This document shows, one piece after another, positions 27,571-36,198 of a stretch of 50,243 nucleotides of DNA; position 1 is the first letter of the stretch; the number at the start of each line of letters is the position of its first letter. A program made the translations under genes and the position numbers. Source of the DNA: Peptostreptococcus stomatis DSM 17678 (GTDB lineage: Bacteria; Bacillota; Clostridia; Peptostreptococcales; Peptostreptococcaceae). Under the pieces are notes generated by a model. That model was not told where the DNA came from, did not search any database, and saw nothing but the letters and a program-made list of their open reading frames with translations. The stretch covers positions 1 through 50,243 of the forward strand of contig NZ_ADGQ01000018.1 in NCBI RefSeq assembly GCF_000147675.1, written 5' to 3'.

Positions 27571-28686
27571 TTATACTCCTCCATTCTCTACTCCAACAAG
27601 CCTCCCATTTTCTATATTAAATATACTGTAATCATCTATATCTAATATATTCTTGTGTAATGGATCAGCTGATGTAACAAACATCTGAATATCTTCTAAT
27701 TTTTCTACCAACATTTTTTGTCTAGTCTGGTCTAACTCACTAAAGACATCATCTAAGATTAAGACAGGATAATCTCCTACCTCTTGCTTTATCAATTCTA
27801 TTTCTGATAATTTAAGTGAAATAGATGCTGTCCTCTGTTGGCCTTGCGACCCATACATCCTTACATCTATATCATTTATAAAAATCTTCATATCATCCTT
27901 GTGGGGACCTACCTTGGTAGTCCTGGTAATCATATCTCCCCCCCTGGATTCTCTTAACTTTTCTAATAACTTCAACCTGACCTGGCTGGCATCTTGGCCA
28001 GACTCCAGGTCTACCTGGTTCTTATATATTATAGTCAGATTTTCCTTATCCATAGTTAGGTTTTTATGAATTTCACTTGATATTTTAGATATTTTTTCAA
28101 TAAACTTATTCCTAATAAGATATATTTCACTAGCATATGTAGACATGGTTTCGTCATACACATCCAGGAGATTTTCATCTATTCTGTAGGATTTCAATAC
28201 TGTATTCCTCTGGTGAAGAATCTTATTATAATTAGTTAATAAACTATAATACCTGGGCATTATCTGGCTGATTTCCTTGTCTATAAAAGATCTTCTTTCC
28301 TTGGGTCCATCCTTGACCAACCTAAGGTCTTCAGGTGAAAAAATAACGACATTTAAATTTCCCAAGAGCTCCTGCATAGACTTAATTGATACACCATTTA
28401 CCTTTACACCCTTTTTGTCCTTGGCAACGACTATCTCTATTTTCTTATCCATATTATTTCTGGTAAAGTTGCAGCCACAATATAGGTTTTCAGCAGAAAA
28501 CTTGATCAATTCCCTATCCTTGTTAGTCCTAAAAGATCTTCCAATAGACATAAAACCTATAGCTTCCACGAGATTAGTCTTGCCCTGACCATTCATACCT
28601 ATTATTAAATTAACCTTCTTGTTAAACTCAACCAGTAAATCATCATAATTCCTATAATTTACTAGTTTCAAACTATTTATATACAA
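27571..28686 (-). CDS. recF: DNA repair and recombination protein RecF
   Basis: A 371-residue SMC-like ATPase: Walker A GMNGQGKTNLVEAI (about 33-46), signature KVGPHKDDM and QGQQRTASISLKL, and Walker B VLILDDVFSELD. It loads RecA at single-stranded gaps. Start is TTG at 28686 with AGGTG 5 nt upstream. It lies between yaaA and gyrB, as in most Firmicutes. Confidence 0.96.
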   Translation of the reverse strand: MYINSLKLVNYRNYDDLLVEFNKKVNLIIGMNGQGKTNLVEAIGFMSIGRSFRTNKDRELIKFSAENLYCGCNFTRNNMDKKIEIVVAKDKKGVKVNGVSIKSMQELLGNLNVVIFSPEDLRLVKDGPKERRSFIDKEISQIMPRYYSLLTNYNKILHQRNTVLKSYRIDENLLDVYDETMSTYASEIYLIRNKFIEKISKISSEIHKNLTMDKENLTIIYKNQVDLESGQDASQVRLKLLEKLRESRGGDMITRTTKVGPHKDDMKIFINDIDVRMYGSQGQQRTASISLKLSEIELIKQEVGDYPVLILDDVFSELDQTRQKMLVEKLEDIQMFVTSADPLHKNILDIDDYSIFNIENGRLVGVENGGV

Positions 28687-28694
28687 ATAAACAC

Positions 28695-28904
28695 CTACTT
28701 TGATACCTGGAACTCTTTATTCATATACTCAACTATATCTCCACTCCTCAACTTTTTTCCCCTCTGAGTGGCTACCTCTCCATTTACCTTAATTTCCTCA
28801 CTCATGATAAGTAGTTTGGCCTCTCCTCCAGACATAACTATATCAGCAAGCTTTAAAAACTGGTCCAATTTTATATAGTCTGAACCTATATCAACCTTTT
28901 TCAT
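28695..28904 (-). CDS. yaaA: S4-domain RNA-binding protein YaaA
   Basis: A 69-residue protein: IKLDQFLKLADIVMSGGEAK followed by KVNGEVATQRGKKL is a minimal S4 RNA-binding domain. The start is at 28904, because AAAGGAG lies 5 nt upstream. The ATG at 28919 belongs to that Shine-Dalgarno sequence. The family member RlbA/YaaA next to recF is associated with ribosome assembly. First gene of the yaaA-recF-gyrB-gyrA unit. Confidence 0.93.
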   Translation of the reverse strand: MKKVDIGSDYIKLDQFLKLADIVMSGGEAKLLIMSEEIKVNGEVATQRGKKLRSGDIVEYMNKEFQVSK

Positions 28905-28946
28905 GTGAGCTCCTTTCATTAATTCTTAACATAGCTTAACTACTCT

Positions 28947-28955
28947 ATTATACCA
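28947..28955 (-). promoter_or_regulatory. Extended -10 promoter of yaaA-recF-gyrB-gyrA
   Basis: On the minus strand TGGTATAAT matches the extended -10 consensus and lies about 43 nt before the yaaA start, downstream of the dnaN terminator. Confidence 0.6.
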
Positions 28956-28987
28956 CAAAAATTCTTTAAATGATAAGCTTATAAAGC

Positions 28988-29022
28988 AAAAAACGTCTGT
29001 GTATCTTTTTTATACACAGACG
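28988..29022 (-). terminator. Terminator after dnaN
   Basis: On the minus strand CGTCTGTGTAT (29012-29022 complement) pairs with ATACACAGACG, with a 7-nt loop, followed by TTTTTT. It separates dnaN from yaaA-recF. Confidence 0.88.
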
Positions 29023-29034
29023 CCTTATATCAAA

Positions 29035-30138
29035 TTAATTACTTATCCTTACTGGAAGTATCAGGTAGGTATATTCTATATCATCTAGTGGTTTAATAAC
29101 ACAAGGGTTTATAGCTCCTAAAAATTCTATTGATACATATTCACTATTTAGGTACTTGATACCATCTAAGAAATACCTTGAGTTGAAGGCTATATCTAAC
29201 ATATCCCCTTCAAATTCAACCCCTATTTCCTCATAGGCATTGCCATTTTCATTGTTAGATGTGATTACTAGAAGCTTGTCTGTAACAGTCATCTTTATAG
29301 TGTTGTTCTTGTCAGAAGTAAATAGTAGGGATGCCCTTTCTACAGCCTCCTGGAGCTTTTTAGTTTCAACGCTTATCTTAGTTACATATTCCTTAGGTAG
29401 AAGGCTCTTGTAGTCGGCATACTCTCCATCTATCAACCTGCCAACCAGCCTTGTATTATCAAACTTAAAGACTACATCCCTAGGGCTAATAGCTATATAT
29501 AGGTCACCATCATCAGATAGGAGTGAATTAAGATGGTTTAGGGTATTTCTAGGAACTATGGCACTTAGGTTTTTATCTACACCTGACTTAAAAGGATTAG
29601 TCATAGTAGCCAACCTATATCCATCAAGGGCCGCCATATTTATTTTCTCACTATCAATCTCTATCAACTCACCATTAAATGTCTGGTTTGAATTGTCTGT
29701 TGCAGCTGCAAAAACAGTATTTCTTATCATATTTTTCATGTCTGCCTGGCTGATTTTGAGCATATCTCCAACTTCAATACTATCTATATTAGGGAAATCT
29801 TCAGCACTTATACCCTTTATCTTAAACCTTGAAGACATACAAGATATAAATACATTGAAGTTGTCATCTGTCTCTATACTTATATATGAATCAGGTAGCT
29901 TCCTTACTATCTCACCTATTAGTTTAGAATTTATAACTATTGAACCAGCAAGCTCAACCTGGGCTTCTATTTCAGTTTCTATACTAATTTCATTATCATA
30001 ACCCCTAACCTTTAGCTTGTTGTCTTCAGCACTAATTAGGATACCTCTTAGTATTTCTACAGTTGTTTTTGTATTAATAGCTCTTTGCGCATTTGTAATA
30101 GCATGAGCTAATTTTTTTTGATTACATAAGATTTTCAA
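29035..30138 (-). CDS. dnaN: DNA polymerase III beta sliding clamp
   Basis: A 367-residue protein with the three repeated clamp domains. Typical motifs are GILISAEDNKLKVRGYD-E, the second-domain AALDGYRLA and the C-terminal YLILPVR. It forms the ring-shaped processivity clamp. The start follows AAGGAGG. The dnaA-dnaN intergenic region upstream contains the origin unwinding site. Confidence 0.97.
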   Translation of the reverse strand: MKILCNQKKLAHAITNAQRAINTKTTVEILRGILISAEDNKLKVRGYDNEISIETEIEAQVELAGSIVINSKLIGEIVRKLPDSYISIETDDNFNVFISCMSSRFKIKGISAEDFPNIDSIEVGDMLKISQADMKNMIRNTVFAAATDNSNQTFNGELIEIDSEKINMAALDGYRLATMTNPFKSGVDKNLSAIVPRNTLNHLNSLLSDDGDLYIAISPRDVVFKFDNTRLVGRLIDGEYADYKSLLPKEYVTKISVETKKLQEAVERASLLFTSDKNNTIKMTVTDKLLVITSNNENGNAYEEIGVEFEGDMLDIAFNSRYFLDGIKYLNSEYVSIEFLGAINPCVIKPLDDIEYTYLILPVRISN

Positions 30139-30180
30139 ATTAAAGACCTCCTTATATGTTTTTAATAGACCTTGTTAATA

Positions 30181-30269
30181 ACTTTTTTACAATATAAATT
30201 CCTTATATAAAAAAAATATATAATAACTATAGTAGTAATAGTAGTAGGGCCTGTGGATTGTGTGATAAG
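30181..30269. other. oriC unwinding site: AT-rich DUE, DnaA-trio array and DnaA boxes
   Basis: Read from right to left: two DnaA-box-like sites TGTGGATTG (30252-30260) and TGTGATAAG (30261-30269), a GC-rich GGCC (30248-30251), six consecutive trios TAG-TAG-TAA-TAG-TAG-TAG (30230-30247), then about 50 bp of almost pure A/T (30181-30229). Box, GC-rich spacer, trios and DUE is the basal unwinding system described in B. subtilis, and it is also located between dnaA and dnaN there. The function is inferred from pattern and position. Confidence 0.8.
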
Positions 30270-30348
30270 TGGTTTAAGTCCACTAAAATACACATTAAAT
30301 CCTGTGTAAAAATATGTTATCAAATATATTAACAAAATCTGAATCAAA

Positions 30349-30418
30349 TGTGGATAAAATTGTGCCTAAAATAGGATTTAACTTATACACAAGTTTTAAA
30401 CAGGAAATATGTGTATAA
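30349..30418. other. DnaA-box cluster downstream of dnaA
   Basis: TGTGGATAA (30349-30357, perfect), TTATACACA (30383-30391, one mismatch) and TGTGTATAA (30410-30418, one mismatch) lie directly after the dnaA stop. With the unwinding site they make the dnaN-side half of oriC. Confidence 0.8.
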
Positions 30419-30419
30419 A

Positions 30420-31784
30420 CTAACTATCCAAATCTGAAATTATCTTTTCTATTTTTATCTTTACCTCTTCGCTCTTTTGTATATCATCACTAATCTTGTT
30501 GACCGCATGCATTACTGTTGTATGGTCTCTTCCCCCAAATTCATCACCAATAGCTGGTAGGGATAGGTCTAGAAGATTTCTTGATATATACATAGCCACC
30601 TGCCTAGGGAAGGCTATGTTCTTGGTCCTCTTTTTGGATATCAAGTCTTCAACACTTATATTGTAGGCATCAGCTACCATCTCTTTTATCCTAAGTATAT
30701 TTACCTCCTTAGTAGTGTATGATACCAGGACATCCTTAAGAGCTTCTTTAGCAGTAGCTAAATTCATAGGTTTTGCAGATAGGTTGGAATATAGGATTAC
30801 CTTGTTTAAGGCCCCCTCCAACTCCCTGATATTTGACTTTACATTGTCTGCTATATATTCAAAGACATCTGAATCTATGTCTAACTTGTCATTTTCAGCC
30901 TTATTCTGTAGTATTGCCATCCTAGTACCATAGTCAGGAGCCTGGATATCTGTTATCAAACCCCATACAAACCTAGACCTCAACCTTTCTTCAAGTTCTG
31001 GTATATCCTTTGGTGGCTTGTCGCTTGATAGGATAATCTTCTTACCAGCACCATGTACATCATTGAAGGTATGGAATAATTCTTCTTGGACAGAGTTTTT
31101 TCCAGCTACAAACTGGACATCATCTATCATAAATATATCAACATTCCTATACTTCTCCCTAAACTCGCTATTCTTCTTTTCTCTTATAGCTGTAACCATC
31201 TCATTAGTAAAGGTTTCAGATGAAACATAGAGTATTTTTTTTGATGGATCTCTTTCCAAGACCCTGTGGCCAATAGCATGCATAAGGTGGGTTTTTCCAA
31301 GACCTACACCACCATATAAAAATAGGGGGTTATCATTAGCTGTCTCATCGTATTCAGCTACCCTTTGACATGCTGCAACAGCCATAGCATTACTAGATCC
31401 TACAACAAAGGTATTAAATGTGTATTTAGGATTTAAGTTTGAGTTGGCTATGCTTGTAGCCAGGTCCATTATTTTTTCACTGTTTTCTTTAGGATTGCTA
31501 TTTTTTTCAATGTTTGTATTTATTTCCGTATCAGTAGTATCATCATTGGTCAAAACAATGACGTCCTTTATATTTGCTGCCAATTCATCAAAAGCCACTA
31601 AAATCTTGTCCTTATATTGCTTTTCAAAAAACTCCTTAGACCTATTATCTCCACTTAGGTATAAAATATTGTTGTTAATTGCTATTGGAACAGTATTCTC
31701 ATTGAAATATAGGGTGAATATTGACTTTGGGAAAACACCCTTTAGCTTTTGTTGTGCTGAAGTCCACAAATTTTTCACGTCCAT
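30420..31784 (-). CDS. dnaA: Chromosomal replication initiator DnaA
   Basis: A 454-residue initiator. Domain I is at about 1-85, a variable Asn/Thr/Asp-rich linker at about 80-112, then the AAA+ domain with Walker A GGVGLGKTHL (158-167), Walker B FMIDDVQF, and the C-terminal DNA-binding signature GGRDHTTVMHAV. It binds the boxes on both sides of its own gene and opens the DUE. The start has AGGAGG about 10 nt upstream. Confidence 0.98.
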   Translation of the reverse strand: MDVKNLWTSAQQKLKGVFPKSIFTLYFNENTVPIAINNNILYLSGDNRSKEFFEKQYKDKILVAFDELAANIKDVIVLTNDDTTDTEINTNIEKNSNPKENSEKIMDLATSIANSNLNPKYTFNTFVVGSSNAMAVAACQRVAEYDETANDNPLFLYGGVGLGKTHLMHAIGHRVLERDPSKKILYVSSETFTNEMVTAIREKKNSEFREKYRNVDIFMIDDVQFVAGKNSVQEELFHTFNDVHGAGKKIILSSDKPPKDIPELEERLRSRFVWGLITDIQAPDYGTRMAILQNKAENDKLDIDSDVFEYIADNVKSNIRELEGALNKVILYSNLSAKPMNLATAKEALKDVLVSYTTKEVNILRIKEMVADAYNISVEDLISKKRTKNIAFPRQVAMYISRNLLDLSLPAIGDEFGGRDHTTVMHAVNKISDDIQKSEEVKIKIEKIISDLDS

Positions 31785-31920
31785 TTACCGGTTACCCTCC
31801 TTTATCTATTTAATAGTGTGTATATATTGTTGATAGTAATGGTATAATTACGAATAAAAAAACTTAGGCATAAAAATTATACATATACAATTGTGTATAA
31901 AAAGTGAATAAAAAATATAC

Positions 31921-32105
31921 TTATCAACAAGGTGGAAAATTACCACGATTTTTAGTGTATATACATTATATACCGATAATTAAAAAAGTTGTCCACAAAG
32001 TTATTAACAAAATGTGGATAAATAAGGGGGCTATTTTTAACTTTTTCAACATCTAGTTATATCTGTGGATAAAATAAAGAAATTTATCCCGTATATTGTT
32101 GATAA
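31921..32105. other. DnaA-box cluster upstream of dnaA (oriC, second half)
   Basis: Within the 517-bp gap between dnaA and rpmH are TTATCAACA (31921-31929), TTGTCCACA (31989-31997), TTATTAACA (32001-32009), TGTGGATAA (32013-32021 and 32064-32072, both perfect) and TGTTGATAA (32097-32105). The gap is otherwise very AT-rich and contains the divergent dnaA and rpmH promoters. Coding strand bias also switches here, supporting the origin. Confidence 0.85.
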
Positions 32106-32223
32106 AAATAATACAAAAAAATTTAAAAATAGCTTGGATTTTGAAAATAATTTTTATTAGGGGATTTTTTTGATATATAATCCCATATAAATGGGATAAA
32201 TTCAATGAATTTGAGAAAAATAA

Positions 32224-32252
32224 TTGACTTTTAAGCATATAATCATTATAAT
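32224..32252 (+). promoter_or_regulatory. Promoter of rpmH
   Basis: TTGACT (32224-32229), a 17-nt spacer and TATAAT (32247-32252) make a near-consensus SigA promoter, about 50 nt before the rpmH start. Confidence 0.8.
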
Positions 32253-32301
32253 TATATTGTTATGTTTACAATGATGATTAAAGGAAAGGAGTGTTCTAAG
32301 G

Positions 32302-32436
32302 ATGAAGAGAACTTATCAGCCAAAGAAAAGACAGAGAAAAAGAGAACATGGATTCAGAAAGAGAATGAAGTCTCCAAATGGAAGAAATGTTTTAAAGAGA
32401 AGAAGAGCTAAAGGTAGAAACAGATTAACTCACTAA
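32302..32436 (+). CDS. rpmH: 50S ribosomal protein L34
   Basis: A 44-residue, very basic protein beginning [18 protein letters not shown] and ending [12 protein letters not shown], the L34 sequence. AAGGAG lies about 10 nt before the ATG. It is the first gene to the right of oriC and is followed by a terminator, so much of its transcript ends before rnpA. Confidence 0.98.
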   Translation: MKRTYQPKKRQRKREHGFRKRMKSPNGRNVLKRRRAKGRNRLTH

Positions 32437-32466
32437 TTTGTAGGTTAGTTCTAATTTTATAATATG

Positions 32467-32494
32467 AAAAACCACTGTTACGGTGGTTTTTTTT
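32467..32494 (+). terminator. Terminator or attenuator between rpmH and rnpA
   Basis: AAACCAC (32469-32475) pairs with GTGGTTT (32483-32489) around a 7-nt loop, followed by a T run to 32494. It ends just before the rnpA Shine-Dalgarno sequence and likely lowers rnpA expression relative to rpmH. Confidence 0.8.
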
Positions 32495-32513
32495 GTAAAG
32501 GTGGAGGTTATTG

Positions 32514-32891
32514 ATGCACTTTAATAACACCGACGGAATCAAAAAAGATTCTGATTTTAGAAAGGTTTACCAGAGGGGTAAATCTTTGGCCGATAGAAAT
32601 TTGGTCATATATACAATGAAGAACAAGTCTGACAAGTCTAGGATTGGTATATCAATATCCAAGAAGGTGGGCAAGGCCCATGAAAGAAACAGGATTAGGA
32701 GATGTATCAAGGAGGCCTATAGGCTAAATATAGACGACAAGGTCCTGGGGGGCTATGACCTGGTATTTATAGCCAGAATTAATGCTGCAGACAAGGACTA
32801 CAGGGAACTTGAAAGGTCTCTTAAGTATATATGCAAGAAGGCCAACATAATTAAGAAGGATGGTAAGAAACAGGTATCAAAGAAGAGGTGA
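32514..32891 (+). CDS. rnpA: Ribonuclease P protein component
   Basis: A 125-residue basic protein with the RNase P protein signature ([20 protein letters not shown] at about 44-63) and [12 protein letters not shown] near the N-terminus. Start is ATG at 32514, 6 nt after GGAGG. The TTG just before it is too close. It assists the RNase P RNA in tRNA 5' maturation. The stop is followed closely by yidD. Confidence 0.95.
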   Translation: MHFNNTDGIKKDSDFRKVYQRGKSLADRNLVIYTMKNKSDKSRIGISISKKVGKAHERNRIRRCIKEAYRLNIDDKVLGGYDLVFIARINAADKDYRELERSLKYICKKANIIKKDGKKQVSKKR

Positions 32892-32899
32892 CTTGGACT

Positions 32900-33163
32900 A
32901 TGAGGTTTCTAATAGATAATATTAAAAGGTTATTTAAGAAAGTAAGTAGTATCTTGGCCATGGCCTGCATAGGTCTGGTTAGGTTTTACCAGGTTGTTAT
33001 ATCCCCTTTAAAGGGACCTACTTGTAGGTTTTATCCTACCTGTTCTCAATACTCTATCCAGGCATTTAAAAAATATGGCTTCCTAAAGGGACTGTGGTTG
33101 ACTCTTAGAAGAGTAAGTAAGTGTCACCCTTTTCACCCAGGCGGTTACGACCCTTTGAAGTAG
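32900..33163 (+). CDS. yidD: Membrane protein insertion efficiency factor YidD
   Basis: An 87-residue protein with the YidD core: [20 protein letters not shown], then [14 protein letters not shown] and [11 protein letters not shown], with the three conserved cysteines. ATG at 32900 is preferred because AGAGGTG lies about 9 nt upstream. A GTG at 32888 overlapping the rnpA stop is the alternative. It is an amphipathic partner of YidC. Confidence 0.94.
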   Translation: MRFLIDNIKRLFKKVSSILAMACIGLVRFYQVVISPLKGPTCRFYPTCSQYSIQAFKKYGFLKGLWLTLRRVSKCHPFHPGGYDPLK

Positions 33164-33208
33164 GAGGTCTATCTCAAAAGTTGAGGTATAATTTACCAGG
33201 AGGTAAGA

Positions 33209-33910
33209 ATGGGACAGATTGCAAGTCTATTTGGTATAGCCCTAAAGGCTATATATGGTGTAATAGGTAACTATGGTTTATCTATTATAGTCTTTACTAT
33301 TATAGTAAAGATGATTTTGATGCCTTTGACTGTAAAGCAGACTAAGTCTACTTTTGCTATGTCAGAGATCAATCCAAAGGTTAAAGAAATTCAGGCCAAG
33401 TACAAGAATAAGCCTGAAAAGCAAAATGAAGAAATTTCAAAGTTATACAAGGAATCAGGCATAAATCCATTATCAGGATGTTTACCGATACTAATACAGA
33501 TGCCAATCCTGATGGGACTGTTTTATGTATTTAAAGATCCAGTAACACATGGCGTATTTGCAAGTAAGGCAGCCATGGCAGCAGCTAATGGAAACTTTTT
33601 ATGGATAAAGGCCCTATCTAAGCCAGACTATATACTAGCTGTATTTTCAGGTGTCAGTGCCTATTTGATGCAGAAGGTAATGACTCCTAAGGACCAGATA
33701 GAGGGACCGATGAAGATGATGTCTTGGTTATTGGCGGGTATGTCACTGTATTGGGGATTCATATTCCCGGCAGCCCTAACTCTATACTGGGGTGTTAGTA
33801 ATATATTCTCTGTATTCCAGTACTATCTAATTACTAGACCATTGAAGTCTAAATTAGAACAGGAAAAGGCAGATAAAGAAGCTGGCAAGTCTAGTTTTAA
33901 AAAGAAGTAA
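33209..33910 (+). CDS. yidC: Membrane protein insertase YidC
   Basis: A 233-residue short-type YidC without the large periplasmic domain, with about five helices. Helix 1 includes YGLSIIVFTIIVKMILMP, and a cytosolic hairpin follows (KVKEIQAKYKNKP). The groove residue that is Arg in B. subtilis SpoIIIJ (TIIVRL) is Lys here (TIIVKM), a conservative change. NPLSGCLPILIQMPI and YWGVSNIFSVFQ are typical. It inserts membrane proteins with or without SecYEG. AGGAGG precedes the ATG. Confidence 0.95.
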   Translation: MGQIASLFGIALKAIYGVIGNYGLSIIVFTIIVKMILMPLTVKQTKSTFAMSEINPKVKEIQAKYKNKPEKQNEEISKLYKESGINPLSGCLPILIQMPILMGLFYVFKDPVTHGVFASKAAMAAANGNFLWIKALSKPDYILAVFSGVSAYLMQKVMTPKDQIEGPMKMMSWLLAGMSLYWGFIFPAALTLYWGVSNIFSVFQYYLITRPLKSKLEQEKADKEAGKSSFKKK

Positions 33911-33926
33911 GTAGGGGGTGTTGATA

Positions 33927-34697
33927 GTGGAATCAAAAGTATTTTATGCCAAGAGTTCAGAGGAAGCTGTTGAACAACTACTGAAGTCTACTAATGCAGA
34001 TAAGGATAGTATTCAAATTACAGTTTTAGAAAAACCAAGCAAGGGATTTTTAGGTATAGGTGCCAAGAGTGGTGTCTACAGCCTAGAATACGAATTGATA
34101 AAGGAATCTGAACCAAGTAGGGAAGAATTAGTAGAAGAAAATAAGGAAGTCATCCTGGACAAGGGTGATGACCAGAAAACTGAACCAAGTGGTCAGGATA
34201 AAGTTGATAATGATGAAAGACAAGATAAAGTAAACATAACAGAAGAAGATGAAATGAGGATAGCCAAGGAATTCGTGGTAGAATTACTTAAAAATGCTGA
34301 TGTAGAAGCAGAAGTTGATGTTCTTATAGAAGACAACCTAATCAAGGTTAAGATAAGTGGGGATGATGCAAGTTGCCTGATAGGTAGAAGGGGTGATACC
34401 CTAGATGCTATTCAGTTCTTGACAGGACTAGCCCTTAACAAGTTTAACAAGGACTCACATACTAGGGTCTTTGTAGATATTGAAAACTATAGGAGTAAGA
34501 GGGAAGAATCCCTAAAGAGATACTGCTACAAGGCTGCTAGAGAGGTTGCTAAGACTAGGAGAACAAAGAAGCTTGACTACATGAATCCTTATGAAAGAAG
34601 GATAATTCATTCAGCCCTTCAGAACGATAGGTTTGTTATAACTTATAGTGAGGGAACAGACCCATACAGGAGAGTTGTAATTGAATATAAGAGATAG
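33927..34697 (+). CDS. jag: RNA-binding protein Jag/KhpB
   Basis: The start is a GTG at 33927 (GGGGG 8 nt upstream), giving 256 residues. There is an N-terminal Jag domain (about 1-50, with EKPSKGFLGIGAKSGVY), an acidic Glu/Asp/Lys linker (about 65-110), a type-II KH domain with CLIGRRGDTLDAIQFL and an R3H domain (YERRIIHSALQ, then YRRVVIEYKR). It binds many small and messenger RNAs and influences cell-wall synthesis. It lies 16 nt after yidC. Confidence 0.94.
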   Translation: MESKVFYAKSSEEAVEQLLKSTNADKDSIQITVLEKPSKGFLGIGAKSGVYSLEYELIKESEPSREELVEENKEVILDKGDDQKTEPSGQDKVDNDERQDKVNITEEDEMRIAKEFVVELLKNADVEAEVDVLIEDNLIKVKISGDDASCLIGRRGDTLDAIQFLTGLALNKFNKDSHTRVFVDIENYRSKREESLKRYCYKAAREVAKTRRTKKLDYMNPYERRIIHSALQNDRFVITYSEGTDPYRRVVIEYKR

Positions 34698-34733
34698 TAT
34701 ATAAAAACAATAAAAGCTAATATTAAGACATAT

Positions 34734-34804
34734 CAAAAAAGGAACATCTAAATAGGAAGTATAGGATTTTTTGCATACTTTCCTAAATAAGGATGTTCCT
34801 TTTT
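34734..34804. terminator. Long bidirectional terminator after jag
   Basis: GGAACATC (34741-34748) pairs with GATGTTCC (34792-34799), with an inner TAGGAAGTAT/ATACTTTCCTA stem. Flanking A and T runs allow it to serve both jag and the convergent sod gene. Confidence 0.85.
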
Positions 34805-34904
34805 CCTGCTTGTATAACATTTTGACTCAGTGGGGATAAAAAACCAACCCCTTAAGCTAAATTTTTACAACAATTATTTTCAATTAGTTTTAATTATTTA
34901 AAAA

Positions 34905-35519
34905 TTATTTGCAGTGTTCATAATTTTTGCTTACTTTCTCCCAATCAAGAACTTTAAAGAAATTTTTTACATAATCCCCTCTTAAATTCTTATATTGTAA
35001 ATAGTAAGCATGCTCCCATACATCAATAGCCAAAATAGGAGTATTATGTCCATCTTCCATAAATGGATTATTCTGGTTTGCAGACTTTGTAGCATAAAGC
35101 TTTCCTTCCTTATCAGAAGAAAGAAATGCCCAACCTGAACCAAACTGTCCTAAAGCTAAGTTCTGCAAAATTTCTACCAAGTTTTCCATGGAACCAAAAT
35201 CTCTATTAATAGCCTCTTCCAAAGCTGGGCTAGGTTTAGTGCCCTTCTTAGGACTTATTACAGAAAAATACAAATTATGGTTATAATATCCACCACCATT
35301 ATTCTGTAAAGAATCTCGTAAGGCTTGGTCAGATACTGAAGAAAGTGTCGAAAGTATTTCCTCCACAGACTTGTTAGAAAGTCCTGCTTTTTCCACAGCC
35401 TCATTAAAATTTTTAGTATAGGATGCATGATGCTTCCCATAATGGGTTTCCATAGTTAGGGTATCAATATAGGGTTCTAAATCATAAAAATCATATTCTA
35501 ATTTCACTTGTTCAAACAT
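34905..35519 (-). CDS. sodA: Superoxide dismutase, Mn/Fe family (Mn-type features)
   Basis: A 204-residue enzyme with all four metal ligands: His26 (THYGKHH), His81 (YYNHNLYF), Asp166 and His170 (IDVWEHAYYLQY). Gly-rich GGGYYNH and the C-terminal-domain glutamine in SANQNNP (Gln149) are features of Mn-type rather than Fe-type enzymes, though a cambialistic enzyme is possible. It removes superoxide in the cytosol. It lies 46 nt behind csbD on the same strand with no terminator between, so it may be under the same SigB promoter. SD GGGAGGG. Confidence 0.93.
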   Translation of the reverse strand: MFEQVKLEYDFYDLEPYIDTLTMETHYGKHHASYTKNFNEAVEKAGLSNKSVEEILSTLSSVSDQALRDSLQNNGGGYYNHNLYFSVISPKKGTKPSPALEEAINRDFGSMENLVEILQNLALGQFGSGWAFLSSDKEGKLYATKSANQNNPFMEDGHNTPILAIDVWEHAYYLQYKNLRGDYVKNFFKVLDWEKVSKNYEHCK

Positions 35520-35565
35520 AAAAGCCCTCCCTGATCAACATGCTAACACCTAGATGTCAAATTTA

Positions 35566-35766
35566 TTATTTATCTTTTTTTACGATATTTTTGACACCAT
35601 CAATTGTTCCTTCTATAGCATCTTTAACGTTTTCCGCAAGGTCCTTAACTTTCGCTGTAGTCTTTTCGGCAGCTCCTTCTTTTTCCAATTTTTTATCGCC
35701 TGTTACTTTGCCTACACCTTCTTTTACTGCACCTTTTACTTCATCAATTCTTTCTTCTGTTGACAT
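35566..35766 (-). CDS. csbD: CsbD-family stress protein
   Basis: A 66-residue hydrophilic Lys/Glu/Ala-rich helical protein: EERIDEVKGAVKEGVGKVTG followed by KKLEKEGAAEKTTAKVKDL is the CsbD pattern. CsbD is a SigB-controlled general stress protein in B. subtilis, with unknown molecular function. Here a SigB-type promoter lies 59-83 nt upstream of the start. GGAGG is 7 nt before the ATG. Confidence 0.9.
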   Translation of the reverse strand: MSTEERIDEVKGAVKEGVGKVTGDKKLEKEGAAEKTTAKVKDLAENVKDAIEGTIDGVKNIVKKDK

Positions 35767-35824
35767 GATTATTCCTCCTTAAATTTATTTTTTATTAGTC
35801 TCCTTTTTGTTTATATTTATATAT

Positions 35825-35849
35825 CTACCCTAAAATTCTTTAAATAAAC
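35825..35849 (-). promoter_or_regulatory. SigB-type promoter of csbD (and perhaps sod)
   Basis: On the minus strand GTTTAT (35844-35849), a 13-nt spacer and GGGTAG (35825-35830) match the SigB consensus GTTTAA-N12-15-GGGTAT with one mismatch in each box. It fits the CsbD identity and the sigB operon in the same window. Confidence 0.72.
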
Positions 35850-35945
35850 GATTTTTAAGAATATTCGGTATATATAATATTACATATTATTATATATTAT
35901 GAATTTAATCACCTTCCAATTAGATAATGTGAAATTATTTATATT

Positions 35946-35973
35946 AAAAAATTATAAAATATTATAATTTTTT
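35946..35973. repeat. Perfect A/T palindrome in a gene-free region
   Basis: Two 12-bp arms (AAAAAATTATAA / TTATAATTTTTT) flank a 4-nt loop. It could act as a weak terminator in either direction. The region 35850-36198 otherwise holds no gene, is A/T-rich and contains the panG promoter, which I cannot place with confidence. Confidence 0.5.
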
Positions 35974-36198
35974 ATGTACTTGTAAAGATTCATAAACTTG
36001 TCTTGTAAGTCTTTTTAGGAAAGTAATTAAATTTAATTGAATTATATATCTTTAGTTATAGACAAAAAGTCTTATTTTTCTTGATTTTTAATTGAGATTA
36101 TGATAAATTTTACTTGTATGGTGGTATTCGGAGGAAACTACACATTTTGAATAATTTAATTATCTTTATAGTATTACACTCTTTGGAGGTGATAACTC

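Noticed and set aside
30162-30347. 61-residue open frame on the minus strand between dnaN and dnaA
   Set aside because: It runs through the DnaA-trio, boxes and AT-rich unwinding element and has no ribosome binding site; chance frame.
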